This document shows positions 46,244 to 55,338 of a stretch of DNA of 64,000 nucleotides, one piece after another (the first letter of the stretch is position 1; every line of letters starts with the position of its first letter). The notes beneath the pieces were generated by a model. That model made no database searches. It saw only the letters and a list, made by a program, of their open reading frames with translations, and had not been told where the DNA came from. The translations under genes and the position numbers were made by a program. The stretch is from Arthrobacter sp. ISL-5 (lineage in GTDB: Bacteria > Actinomycetota > Actinomycetes > Actinomycetales > Micrococcaceae), in the NCBI RefSeq assembly GCF_018613835.1, contig NZ_JAGGPM010000017.1, positions 124,655 through 188,654 of the forward strand, written 5' to 3'.

Positions 46244-48259
46244 GTGGAACATCATGGGCATCACATTTGGGCGGATAGCGAACAAGAAAGCGGGTCCAAC
46301 CGTAGGCGGCCACGCCACGGCAGACGCGGTTTCAGTGCGCCGGGCCTGGCCTTCATGGTCCGCTGGGCGATCGCGGTGTCGGCCGCGTTGCTCGTTGCAG
46401 GACTGATTGAGTACGGCGTGGCCCGGCAGCAGATCCTCGACCGTGGGCTGGAAGACTACCGGCAGACCTACGAGGAGGTGGCCACAGAACTCGAGGAAAC
46501 CCTGGCCGCGGATTCGGACCCGGCCAAGCGTGAGGAAGCGGTTGCTGCCGAGATCCACCATCTGCAGCGCAGCGCGGGCACGGTCTACGTGGGCTTGTTC
46601 GACGCGGCCGGGACGCTGATCGCCAGTGGTGACACTGAGGCCGGCGGGGGCGAGTCGGACAATGCTGACGCATCACGTTTTTCCGAGGTGCTCTCGACGG
46701 GTGAAACAACCGTCGAAACCGAAACGGAAATCGGCGGCACCGGCGTGACCAGGTACGAATTCCTGGTGCCGGTGTCCGCGCCGGAAGGAACCCTGGTGCT
46801 GGAGATTGACCAGCGCGCCGACATGATCACCGGAATGGCCGGGGACCTTGGGTCCAACAAACTCCTCGGACTGCTGGCCGCGGTATTGGTCGCGACCCCC
46901 TTGTCCTATGTATTCGGGGGACGGTCCCTGCAACGCCGCCATTTGCAGGCGCAGCGGCAGGCCGACGCGGACCCGCTGACCGGGCTTTCGGGTCGCCGCC
47001 CGTTCCAGCCGTCACTTGAGGCTGCGCTGACGGACGCGAGGTACCCGGTGGTGACGCTGGCGCTGCTTGACCTTGATGGATTCAAACAGCTCAACGACCG
47101 GCTGGGGCACAGTCACGGCGACCGCGTCCTGGTGGCCCTTGCCGACGCACTGGAGGAACTCGCCGACTCCGATACGCCGTTCCGCCTGGGAGGCGACGAG
47201 TTCGCCGTCATCCTGCCCGGCAGCGACGAAGGACAGGCAGCCGAAGCGCTCGAACAGGTCCGTGCGGCCCTCGCCAAACGCTTCCCCGGAGTGACGTTCA
47301 GCGCAGGCATCGCCTCCAGCGACGCAGGTGAGCCGCTTGCTCTCAAGGAACTTTGGGAGCGCAGCGACGCGGCCCTCTACGAAGCCAAGCGGCTTGGGCG
47401 GCGACAGAGCGTGTCCTTCAAATCCATGGCGGAAGACCACACGGTCAGCGCCGAGAAAATCATCGAGCTGACAGCCTTTGCTTCAGGCAGTGAACCGCTC
47501 AGCGTAGCTTTCCAGCCGATCTGGGACCTGCGCCGTGGAGTGGTGCTTGCCCACGAGGCACTGATGCGCCTTCCGGAGGGTTCCCGGATCAACGGGCCCC
47601 AGGAGGCATTCGAGCTGGCCGAACGCCTCGGAGTCGCCGCGGCCCTGGACGCCCGCGCACGGTCTGCTGTGCTGGCAGAGGTGTGCAGCCGGCAGTGGGA
47701 AGGGTTGTTGTTCCTGAACGTGCATCCGGACGCGCTGCCCGGCTTCGACCTCGACAACCTCATTGCCGAATTGGCCGTGGCCGGCCTGGAACCGGGGGAC
47801 GTCGTGCTGGAGGTTACCGAGCAAGCCGCGCTGAACCACGCGGACCCGGTCCGCACGCTCAGGCAAGCCCACGACAAGGGCTTCCGGCTGGCCCTGGACG
47901 ACATGGGCAAGAGCAACGCTGGCCTGCATGCCCTCAGGCTCGTCCGGTTCGACATCCTGAAAATCGACCGGGAGGTCATTGCCCGTCTCGATGCGGACCC
48001 GTCCTCGATGGCCACCGTCGCGGCCGCCATTACGTTCATCCAAGAGTCCGGAGGCTGGGTCGTGGCCGAAGGCATCGAAGAACCCCATACGCTCGCCTGG
48101 CTCTTGCGGCCCGGCCTTACCGCTGCACCGCAGCAGCCCGTCATCGCCGGCAGGGCTACCTCCTCGGCCGGCCGGGTGAGCAGCCGGTGGGACTCGACAC
48201 CCATCTGGACGTCCTTGACCGGCTCGGCAGGGACGCGGCGCGCGACCGCGACGACTTGA
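46244..48259 (+). CDS. GGDEF-EAL cyclic-di-GMP signalling protein, frameshifted at the 3' end
   Basis: Two membrane helices (AFMVRWAIAVSAALLVAGLIEYG, and LLGLLAAVLVATPLSYVFGG) flank an outside sensor region. A GGDEF domain with intact RLGGDEFAV and an EAL domain with HEALMR follow. In this frame the EAL end is lost after GIEEPHTLAWLL. The +2 frame then reads QGYLLGRPGEQPVGLDTHLDVL to a stop at 48285. Adding one C after 48150 rejoins them as AGQGYLLGRPG. The N terminus is also unclear: GTG 46244 is used, but frame 3 from ATG 46254 reads a more natural MGITFGRIANKKAG and would need a second shift near 46341. Either a decaying gene or sequence error. Confidence 0.75.
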   Translation: MEHHGHHIWADSEQESGSNRRRPRHGRRGFSAPGLAFMVRWAIAVSAALLVAGLIEYGVARQQILDRGLEDYRQTYEEVATELEETLAADSDPAKREEAVAAEIHHLQRSAGTVYVGLFDAAGTLIASGDTEAGGGESDNADASRFSEVLSTGETTVETETEIGGTGVTRYEFLVPVSAPEGTLVLEIDQRADMITGMAGDLGSNKLLGLLAAVLVATPLSYVFGGRSLQRRHLQAQRQADADPLTGLSGRRPFQPSLEAALTDARYPVVTLALLDLDGFKQLNDRLGHSHGDRVLVALADALEELADSDTPFRLGGDEFAVILPGSDEGQAAEALEQVRAALAKRFPGVTFSAGIASSDAGEPLALKELWERSDAALYEAKRLGRRQSVSFKSMAEDHTVSAEKIIELTAFASGSEPLSVAFQPIWDLRRGVVLAHEALMRLPEGSRINGPQEAFELAERLGVAAALDARARSAVLAEVCSRQWEGLLFLNVHPDALPGFDLDNLIAELAVAGLEPGDVVLEVTEQAALNHADPVRTLRQAHDKGFRLALDDMGKSNAGLHALRLVRFDILKIDREVIARLDADPSSMATVAAAITFIQESGGWVVAEGIEEPHTLAWLLRPGLTAAPQQPVIAGRATSSAGRVSSRWDSTPIWTSLTGSAGTRRATATT

Positions 48260-48322
48260 ACGACCCCTTCTACGGGACCACCTAGCACCTGTTCATGCCG
48301 CGCCGAGCCGCGCCGCGCTGAC

Positions 48323-49042
48323 TTAGACGGTGCAGCCGTCCGGTCCGCAGGCGTCTCCCTCTGCGTCTCCCGTGGCTGAGCCGTCGGTGCCGACCATGAC
48401 CAGCGGATGCGCGTCCTGCCAGGCCTGTTCGAGTGCCATGCTGAACGTCGCTGCCGGCTGGGCCCCGGAGAGTCCGAACTTGCGGTCGATCACGAAGAAC
48501 GGCACGCCGGTGATGCCCAAAGCGCGTGCCTCGGCAAAATCGTGCCGGACGTCGTCGGCGTATTTGTCCGTGCTGAACAGTTCTGCGACGTCGGCGGCGC
48601 CAAGGCCCAGCTCTCCGCCGAGGGACGTGAGGTAGTTCCGGCTGCCGATGTCCTTGCCGTGCTCGAAGTGGTCGCTGAGCAGCCGTTCCTTGGCGGCGTC
48701 CTGCTTGCCGTGCGCGGCGGCGAGGTGGATGAGCCGGTGGGCCGTGAAGCTGTTGGCGACGACGACGGCGTCGAACCGGTAGTTGAGCCCCTCGCCTTTG
48801 GCCTGGGCTGCCACGTGCTCAAACATCTGCGCGACCTGTTCCGGGGCCATGCCCTTGCGCGTGCTGAGGTAGTCCAGCTCAGTGCCGTCGTAGTGCTCCG
48901 GCAGGGAGGGATCCAGCTGGTAGCTGCGCCAGTGCACCTCTACCTCGTCCCGGTGCGGGAATTCCGCCAGGGCGGCCTCGAACCGGCGCTTGCCGATGTA
49001 GCACCACGGGCACGCGACGTCTGACCAGATTTCAATCTTCAT
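48323..49042 (-). CDS. DsbA-family (FrnE-like) thiol oxidoreductase
   Basis: A 239-residue thioredoxin-fold protein. IEIWSDVACPWCYIGKRRFE has the redox CPWC (Cys11, Cys14); the cis-Pro loop is TGVPFFVI; a helical insert follows the motif. It has no signal peptide, so it is cytoplasmic, as for FrnE-type proteins. The C terminus ends GDACGPDGCTV, an added CX4C that may relay electrons or bind metal. ATG 49042 is the natural family start; the frame is open to 49117. Its 3' end faces the GGDEF-EAL gene. Confidence 0.88.
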   Translation of the reverse strand: MKIEIWSDVACPWCYIGKRRFEAALAEFPHRDEVEVHWRSYQLDPSLPEHYDGTELDYLSTRKGMAPEQVAQMFEHVAAQAKGEGLNYRFDAVVVANSFTAHRLIHLAAAHGKQDAAKERLLSDHFEHGKDIGSRNYLTSLGGELGLGAADVAELFSTDKYADDVRHDFAEARALGITGVPFFVIDRKFGLSGAQPAATFSMALEQAWQDAHPLVMVGTDGSATGDAEGDACGPDGCTV

Positions 49043-49289
49043 GCCTGCAACAACCCGATCCCACGCGATGGCATTCCTACCGAGCACTGTTGGCTTGGCC
49101 ACAGCGCGCAGCTCCATTTACCAGCCTTGCCCGGCGTCCCTGCGGACAATATCGTTTGACGTAGGTTATGAAGTCAGCCGTCGGATGCTCTTCATCCGAA
49201 CGCCATCGATTATTCTGCCCCGATGCGCCGGGGACGGCGCCACAGCCATTGTGCGGGGCCGTCTGCTCTGTCACCTGGGAGGCCAGGGA

Positions 49290-50378
49290 ATGCGGATAGG
49301 ACTTATTGCGGGACCCTGGATTCCCGTTCCTCCGCCCGCTTACGGCGGCACCGAGAGGGTGGTGGACAGCCTTGCCCGTGGTTTTGCGGCTGCGGGGCAT
49401 GAGGTTTTGCTGGCTGTTCCCTCTGACAGCGAATGCCCGGTCCCTCGTGTTTCGGGGATGAGGGTTTCGGAACCTGCTGAGCTGGGGTCCACCCTTTCGG
49501 AGCTCAGCCACGTGATACGGGCGTACCGGGGGATGCGGGGTGTGGACGTGATCCACGACCACACGATGGCCGGTCCGCTGTACGCCCATCGCCCGTCCGC
49601 TGTTCCGGTGGTGACGACGATCCATTGCCAGCTGACGCCGTCAGCGGTGGACATTTACCGGGCCATCGGCAAGACCGCCAGCATCATTGCCATTTCCCGC
49701 GACCAGGTCAGCCATGCGCCGGACGTTCCGGTCGCCCGCGTCATCCATCACGGGATGAATCTGGCAGCCGTCCCCACGGGCAACGGGCAGGGAGGCTACG
49801 CGTGCTTTGTGGGACGAATGTCCCCGGACAAGGGTCCCGCCGAAGCGATCGCCATCGCCCGGAAGGCCGGAATCCCGCTGCGCCTTGCGGCAAAAATCCG
49901 CGAACCCGACGAGCTGCGCTACTTCCGGGAGGTTGTTGAGCCGCTTCTGGGGCCCAACGAGGAATTTATGGGCGAGCTGGGGAACGCCGAAAAGTACGCG
50001 CTGATGGGCGAAGCCTGCGCCTTCCTGAACCCCATCCAGTGGTCTGAGCCTTTCGGGCTGGTGATGATTGAAGCCTTGGCCACGGGGACCCCGGTAATAG
50101 GCACCCCCGTCGGCGCCGCACCGGAGGTGGTGGACCACGGATCCACCGGCTACCTGGCCCCCCTGGAAGAGCTGCCGGCGCTGCTGCCCCGGGCCGCCGA
50201 GCTCAGCAGGTCAGCCTGCCGCGCCTCCGTCGAGGAACGGTTCAGCTCGGATCGGATGGTTGCGGACCACCTGGATCTGTTCACCCGGCTGCTTGAGCAG
50301 AAGTTGCCTTTCGGGGTTCCCGATCCGGCCACGGTGCATGAGAATCAGATACAGGATTCGCTGTCGCCGGGTGCCTGA
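49290..50378 (+). CDS. Glycosyltransferase family 4 protein
   Basis: A 362-residue GT-B glycosyltransferase. MRIGLIAGPWIPVPPPAYGGTERVVDSLARGF is the acceptor domain start. FVGRMSPDKGPAEAIAIARKAG and the donor-site EPFGLVMIEALATGTPVIG (EX7E-like) identify GT4. The ATG at 49290 has GGGAGG upstream; earlier residues in the frame are non-coding. It is followed 39 nt later by the glucosidase-like gene, so both may act on one alpha-glucan or glycoside. Donor and acceptor unknown. Confidence 0.87.
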   Translation: MRIGLIAGPWIPVPPPAYGGTERVVDSLARGFAAAGHEVLLAVPSDSECPVPRVSGMRVSEPAELGSTLSELSHVIRAYRGMRGVDVIHDHTMAGPLYAHRPSAVPVVTTIHCQLTPSAVDIYRAIGKTASIIAISRDQVSHAPDVPVARVIHHGMNLAAVPTGNGQGGYACFVGRMSPDKGPAEAIAIARKAGIPLRLAAKIREPDELRYFREVVEPLLGPNEEFMGELGNAEKYALMGEACAFLNPIQWSEPFGLVMIEALATGTPVIGTPVGAAPEVVDHGSTGYLAPLEELPALLPRAAELSRSACRASVEERFSSDRMVADHLDLFTRLLEQKLPFGVPDPATVHENQIQDSLSPGA

Positions 50379-50417
50379 CCCCAGCCGCGGCGCCTGCGCA
50401 AGGGAAGGGATCAGCCC

Positions 50418-52550
50418 ATGAATGCCTGGAATGCCGACACTGAAGCGGGTCCATCCGAAGCCGGCGCGGTCACCGTGGTCGAAGGATCCTCGTTCTGCAT
50501 CTCATCACACAACGGCGACATCATTCCTGGCGGATCACAAGGCGTCTTCTACCAGGACACACGGATTATTTCCCGCTGGATGCTCCGGGTCAACGGGTCC
50601 CTCCGCGAACCGCTGGGGGCTCAGACGCCTACGTCGTTCCAGGCCACTTTTGTCGGCAGGGCGCGCTGGTCGGACGGTAGATTCGACAGCCCCCTGGTGG
50701 TCCGGCACGAGCGGCATATTGGACCCGGGCTTAGGGATGACATCACCATCATCAACTACTCGTCTGAGCCGGCCGACTGTGACATCGAGCTTAGCGTCGA
50801 GGCCGATATGGCCGACCTCTTCGATGTCAAGGGCGGCAGGGCCGCAACCGATGCAGTTGCCCGCAGGTCGGTCCAAGGCGCGGAGCTCCATATCGAAGTC
50901 GAGCGCAACGGCCAGCGCCGGGCTGCGGCCATCCGCGCAGCAGGGGCGCTGGTACGCGAGGATGCACTGGCTTTCCGGGTGGAGATTCCGCCCAGGGGAC
51001 AATGGACCACCGCCGTCATCGTGGTTCCGCTGATCAATGGAGTGGGGCCGGATGAGCCCTTTTCCGAGGCATCGCCTCCGCACCACCGGATGGGCGTTCA
51101 GAGGCATCTGGCATGGGAGGAGCATGTACCGCGGGTGACCGTCATGGATCGGAACGTTCAAAATGTACTGAACCGCAGCCAGAACGATCTGGGTTCCCTC
51201 CGGATATTCGATGACGCTCACCCTGACCGGGCTGCAGTTGCCGCCGGCGCCCCCTGGTTCATGGCGCTCTTCGGCCGGGATTCCCTGCTGTCCGCCTACA
51301 TGGCGCTGTTGGTTGATCCGAACCTGGCGGCCGGGACGCTGCAAACCCTGGCCGGGCTCCAAGGGACAAAGGTGGACCCGGATTCGGAAGAAGAACCAGG
51401 CCGGATACCCCATGAGGTGAGGTTTGGCATCAACGCCGGCCTTGCATTGGGCGGTACCGCGTATTACGGCACTGCCGACGCGACCCCGCTGTTCGTGAGC
51501 CTGCTGGGTGAGCTAAGCCGTTGGGGCCTGGGCGAGGACATTATCGAGTCGCTGCTGCCGCATGCGGATCGCGCCCTGGAATGGATCGAGCACTTCGGGG
51601 ACCGCGACGGGGACGGCTTTGTGGAGTACCAGAGGCCCAACCCCCACGGATTGCTAAACCAGGGATGGAAGGACTCGTGGGACGGGATAAATTTTGCCGA
51701 CGGCAGGATGGCTGAGCCACCGATCGCGCTGTGCGAGGTCCAGGGGTACGTGTACGCCGCCTACGTGGCACGGTCGTTGCTGGCCCGCTGGACGGGTGAC
51801 CATTCCTTGGAGCGCCACTGGGCCGGGCGCGCTGCACGTCTAAGGGCCTCCTTCAACGAGCGGTTCTGGATGCCGGACAAGGGGTATTACGCCATCGCTT
51901 TGGACAAGGACAAGCAGCAGGTCGACTCGTGCGCATCAAACATGGGCCACTGTCTCTGGGTTGGACTCGTCGACGAGGATAAGGCTCCGATGGTCGCGGA
52001 GCGCCTCATGGCACCGGAGATGTTCACGGGCTGGGGAATCAGGACACTGGCCTCGGACATGGGCGCGTACAACCCCGTCAGCTACCACAACGGCTCGGTC
52101 TGGCCGCACGACAGCGCGCTCGTCGCCACCGGGCTCATGCGGTACGGCTTCGTGGACGAGGCCAGCCGGATCGCGAGCGGGCTCTTCGCGGCGGCGGCCC
52201 ACTTTGCCGGACAACTGCCGGAGTTGTTCTGCGGGTTTGACCGGAGCGACTTCCCGGAGCCGGTGCCGTACCCGACGGCGTGCTCTCCACAGGCGTGGGC
52301 GGCCGCTGCTCCCGTTCAGCTGGCCCGCATCCTTTTGCGCTTTGACCCCGACTTCACCCGGGGCGAGGTCCACCTGGCACCGATCCTTCCGGACCGGATG
52401 GGCGATTTCCGTGCAGATAACGTTCTTTTGGGCCGTTCCAGGATCACCATCCGCGCCCGGGGCAGGGAGGGAAGCGTGGAGGGCTTGCCGCCGGCACTGA
52501 AGCTCCGGAATGACCCCCGCCTGCCGCTTTACAAGGACCTTGGCGGTTAG
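50418..52550 (+). CDS. Glycogen-debranching (amylo-alpha-1,6-glucosidase)-like protein
   Basis: A 710-residue protein. The N-terminal domain (about 15-225) is the GDE N-terminal beta type (FCISSHNGDIIPGGSQGVFYQDTR). The C-terminal (alpha/alpha)6 barrel holds APWFMALFGRDSL, GWKDSWDGINFADG, CEVQGYVYAAY and YNPVSYHNGSVWPHDSALVA, with acidic residues typical of the catalytic site. Related proteins trim alpha-1,6 branches or act on glucosylglycerol-like compounds. ATG 50418 has AAGGGAAGGG upstream. It ends one base before the convergent GNAT gene. Confidence 0.85.
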   Translation: MNAWNADTEAGPSEAGAVTVVEGSSFCISSHNGDIIPGGSQGVFYQDTRIISRWMLRVNGSLREPLGAQTPTSFQATFVGRARWSDGRFDSPLVVRHERHIGPGLRDDITIINYSSEPADCDIELSVEADMADLFDVKGGRAATDAVARRSVQGAELHIEVERNGQRRAAAIRAAGALVREDALAFRVEIPPRGQWTTAVIVVPLINGVGPDEPFSEASPPHHRMGVQRHLAWEEHVPRVTVMDRNVQNVLNRSQNDLGSLRIFDDAHPDRAAVAAGAPWFMALFGRDSLLSAYMALLVDPNLAAGTLQTLAGLQGTKVDPDSEEEPGRIPHEVRFGINAGLALGGTAYYGTADATPLFVSLLGELSRWGLGEDIIESLLPHADRALEWIEHFGDRDGDGFVEYQRPNPHGLLNQGWKDSWDGINFADGRMAEPPIALCEVQGYVYAAYVARSLLARWTGDHSLERHWAGRAARLRASFNERFWMPDKGYYAIALDKDKQQVDSCASNMGHCLWVGLVDEDKAPMVAERLMAPEMFTGWGIRTLASDMGAYNPVSYHNGSVWPHDSALVATGLMRYGFVDEASRIASGLFAAAAHFAGQLPELFCGFDRSDFPEPVPYPTACSPQAWAAAAPVQLARILLRFDPDFTRGEVHLAPILPDRMGDFRADNVLLGRSRITIRARGREGSVEGLPPALKLRNDPRLPLYKDLGG

Positions 52551-53084
52551 CTATCCCAGCCCGCGCTCCATCACGAAGTCGTGTTCCACGGTGCTGCCAA
52601 GCTGAAACGACTTGGTTCCCACCTTCCGGAAACCGGACTTTTCGTAGAACCGGATCGCCTGGGCGTTCTCGCTGTTGACGCCAACCCACATTCCGGCAGC
52701 CCCCGTACCTGCGGCGGACTCGAGGCTGGCGAGCATGAGTTCGGCCGCGGCGCCGAGCCCGTGGTGGTCCGGGTGGACATAGCATTTGCTGAGCTCCACC
52801 GACGGCAGGGCGCTGAGCGCGGAGGCCACGTCCGGATCGGAGGCCGGCCGGTCCACCAGCAGGCTGTAGCCGCGGAGGTCTCCGTCCGCGTCAATGACAA
52901 GGACCGTCACGGCGGGATCGGCGAGGTACCCACGGAAGTGGCGCTCGCGGAGAGTGCTGGCGAGGTGGGCAGCGATGTCCTCCCGTGACGATCCCGGCGG
53001 GCATGCCAGCGGAAAGGTGACTGCAGCCAGCTCGGCCAGCCGCCCGGCGTCGTCCGCTGTTGCCTTGCGGATGGTGTGCGTCAT
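52551..53084 (-). CDS. GNAT-family N-acetyltransferase
   Basis: A 177-residue acetyltransferase: IRKATADDAGRLAELAAVTFPL, VTVLVIDADGDLRGYSLL, acetyl-CoA loop YVHPDHHGLGAAAELMLASLE (Q/RxxGxG/A type), MWVGVNSENAQAIRFYEKSGFRKVG. The ATG at 53084 has GGAGG upstream. Stop codons of this and the glucosidase gene adjoin without a gap. Substrate unknown. Confidence 0.9.
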   Translation of the reverse strand: MTHTIRKATADDAGRLAELAAVTFPLACPPGSSREDIAAHLASTLRERHFRGYLADPAVTVLVIDADGDLRGYSLLVDRPASDPDVASALSALPSVELSKCYVHPDHHGLGAAAELMLASLESAAGTGAAGMWVGVNSENAQAIRFYEKSGFRKVGTKSFQLGSTVEHDFVMERGLG

Positions 53085-53160
53085 GGATGCCTCCGGTGAG
53101 GGGTGGATATAGAAAGCCTAACCGGCGGGTATGGCCACCCGGGGATCGCGGTGCCCCGGA

Positions 53161-54282
53161 TCAGGACCCGCAGCCGCAGCTTTCCCGCACCACGAGCTTC
53201 ACAGGGAGTTCCTTCACGATCGGCACGGGACTGGGCTTGGAGACTTCGTCAATGAGGATTGAGGCTGCGGTGCTGCCCAGTTCCACCAGGGGCTGCCGGA
53301 TGGTAGTGAGGGTAGGACGGCTGACAAGCCCCGCCACCAGGCCATCGAAGCCGGTCACCGCGACCTGCCCGGGGACATTGATTCCGGCCCGGGCCAGGGC
53401 GTCCATGTAGAGCAGCGCCTCGGCGTCAACGGCGCAGACGAAGGCCTGCGGAAGCTGCTCCGCGGCCCGCAGTCTGTGGATGGTCCGGTCGACGTCGGAG
53501 GCTGGGTCCGTGGGGCCGGACCGGGGAAGCGTGCGGATGTCCAGCCCGGCGCGGCTCATCACCTCCGCATAACCACGGAACCGGCGCTCCCTGTCCGGTG
53601 ACCCCTCAGGTCCGACGAAAATGATGTGGCGCAGGCCGTGGTCCTGGAGCAGGTGTTCGGTCAGCAGAGTCATGCCGGCGCCATTTTCCACCGACACCCG
53701 GTGAAGCCCGTTGTCCTCAGCGGGGTTGGACAGTTCAACCACCGGAATCCGCTTGGAAATACGGCGCAGCACGTCGCCCGGGAGGGTGTTCGGGAAGACG
53801 GCCAGTCCGTCAACGCGGCCTGCGATCTCGGCGATGTCCGCTTCCGTGCTGGCGCCGTGGCCTTCGCCCATCATGAGCACGTAACCGCGCCGCCTGCACT
53901 CCATCTCCACGCCTCTCTGCACCTCGTCGTGGTACAGCGGAAACAGGCGGAAGTCCTTGTTGGCGTCGTCCGAGAACAGGGAGTCGCGGTCATGGCTGGC
54001 TTGACCGGGACCCCTGGCGGTCCGCACGGCTGCATTGCGCGCGGCCTCGGTGCTGGAACGCCCAAAGTAGTCGAACGAAAACAGCCCGATCGCCCCGGTC
54101 TTGCCCCGGGCCAGGCCGCGGGCGCTGGCGCTGGGCAGGTAGCCCAGCGCCCGGGCAGCGTCCAATACGGCTTCCTTGGTGGATTCGCGGACGCGATGCG
54201 GCTGCGTGAAGGTGAAGGACACGGTGGCGATGGAAACCCCGGCCCGCTCGGCCACGTCATAGACCGTGGGCTTCTTGGCCAT
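53161..54282 (-). CDS. LacI-family transcriptional regulator
   Basis: A 373-residue repressor. N-terminal HTH: PTVYDVAERAGVSIATVSFTFTQPHRVRESTKEAV; hinge LGYLPSASARGLARG; a periplasmic-binding-protein-like effector domain follows. The C terminus carries ESCGCGS. ATG 54282 has GAGGAG 4-5 nt upstream. It is the last gene of the minus-strand sugar arm, 53 nt after the isomerase-like gene. It may regulate this locus, but no typical LacI palindrome with central CG was found. Confidence 0.9.
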   Translation of the reverse strand: MAKKPTVYDVAERAGVSIATVSFTFTQPHRVRESTKEAVLDAARALGYLPSASARGLARGKTGAIGLFSFDYFGRSSTEAARNAAVRTARGPGQASHDRDSLFSDDANKDFRLFPLYHDEVQRGVEMECRRRGYVLMMGEGHGASTEADIAEIAGRVDGLAVFPNTLPGDVLRRISKRIPVVELSNPAEDNGLHRVSVENGAGMTLLTEHLLQDHGLRHIIFVGPEGSPDRERRFRGYAEVMSRAGLDIRTLPRSGPTDPASDVDRTIHRLRAAEQLPQAFVCAVDAEALLYMDALARAGINVPGQVAVTGFDGLVAGLVSRPTLTTIRQPLVELGSTAASILIDEVSKPSPVPIVKELPVKLVVRESCGCGS

Positions 54283-54335
54283 GGGTCTCCTCTCCGCAGG
54301 CAGTTCTATTCGAGTCGGAGCAGGCACTTCCCGTA

Positions 54336-55337
54336 TCAGTCCTTGCTGCTGAAGGCGGCGTCGAAGCTGGTCTGCGAGGCAGGGAAGTCGAACTTCTTCA
54401 GCGCGGCGAGTGCCTCCGGGGCGCCGTGGAGGCGGTCCATGCCCGCGTCTTCCCACTCGATGCTGATGGGACCCGTGTAACCGATGGCGGTGAGGGCGCG
54501 GAAGGAGGACTCCCAAGGGACGTCGCCGCGTCCGGCCGAGACGAAGTCCCAGCCGCGGCGGGGGTCGCCCCACGGCAGGTGCGAGCCCATGACGGTGTTC
54601 CGGCCGGTGGGGCGGAGCTTGGTGTCCTTGCAGTCCACGTGGTAGATCCGGTCCTTGAAGTCCCAGATGAAGGAGACCGGGTCGATGCCCTGCCACATGA
54701 AGTGGGACGGGTCCCAGTTCAGGCCGAACGCCGGACGGTGGCCGATCGCTTCGAGGGTGCGGACGGTGGTCCAGTAGTCGTAGGCGATCTCCGACGGGTG
54801 GACTTCGTGGGCGAACCGGACCCCGCATTCGTCGAAGACGTCCAGGATGGGGTTCCAGCGGTCGGCGAAGTCCTGGTAGCCGGCGTCGATGACTTTGGCC
54901 GGGACGGGCGGGAACATCGCGACGTACTGCCAGATGGAGGAGCCGGTGAACCCAACGACCGTGTCCACGCCGAGGGCCTTGGCGAGCCGGGCGGTGTGCT
55001 TCATTTCCTCGGCGGCGCGGGTGCGGACGCCTTCGGGGTCGCCGTCGCCCCAGACCTTGGAACCGACGATCGCTTCGTGGCGGAAGTCGATCGGGTCGTC
55101 GCAGACGGCCTGGCCCTTGAGGTGGTTGGAGATGGCCCAGACCTTCAGGTTGTACTTCTCCAGGACCGCGAGCTTGGACTCGACATAGCCGGGTTCGTCC
55201 CAGCGCCAGGCGTCCAGGTGGTCCCCGGACACGGCGATTTCGAGGCCGTCATAGCCCCAGCCCGAGGCGAGTTTGGCGACTTCCTCGAAGGGCAGGTCTG
55301 CCCACTGGCCGGTGAACAGGGTGTAAGGGCGTGCCAT
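54336..55337 (-). CDS. Sugar phosphate isomerase/epimerase (xylose-isomerase-like TIM barrel) family protein
   Basis: A 333-residue AP-endonuclease-2-fold protein: YTLFTGQWADLPFEEVAKLASGWGYDGLEI at the start, then metal-binding residues in FAHEVHPSEIAYDY, FGLNWDPSHFMWQG, IYHVDCKD and ISIEWEDAG. Related proteins isomerise keto sugars or cleave 3-keto-glycosides. The ATG is 1 nt after the dehydrogenase stop, so the two are coupled. Proximity to ThuA/Gfo genes makes a keto-glycoside step plausible. Confidence 0.85.
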   Translation of the reverse strand: MARPYTLFTGQWADLPFEEVAKLASGWGYDGLEIAVSGDHLDAWRWDEPGYVESKLAVLEKYNLKVWAISNHLKGQAVCDDPIDFRHEAIVGSKVWGDGDPEGVRTRAAEEMKHTARLAKALGVDTVVGFTGSSIWQYVAMFPPVPAKVIDAGYQDFADRWNPILDVFDECGVRFAHEVHPSEIAYDYWTTVRTLEAIGHRPAFGLNWDPSHFMWQGIDPVSFIWDFKDRIYHVDCKDTKLRPTGRNTVMGSHLPWGDPRRGWDFVSAGRGDVPWESSFRALTAIGYTGPISIEWEDAGMDRLHGAPEALAALKKFDFPASQTSFDAAFSSKD

Positions 55338-55338
55338 G

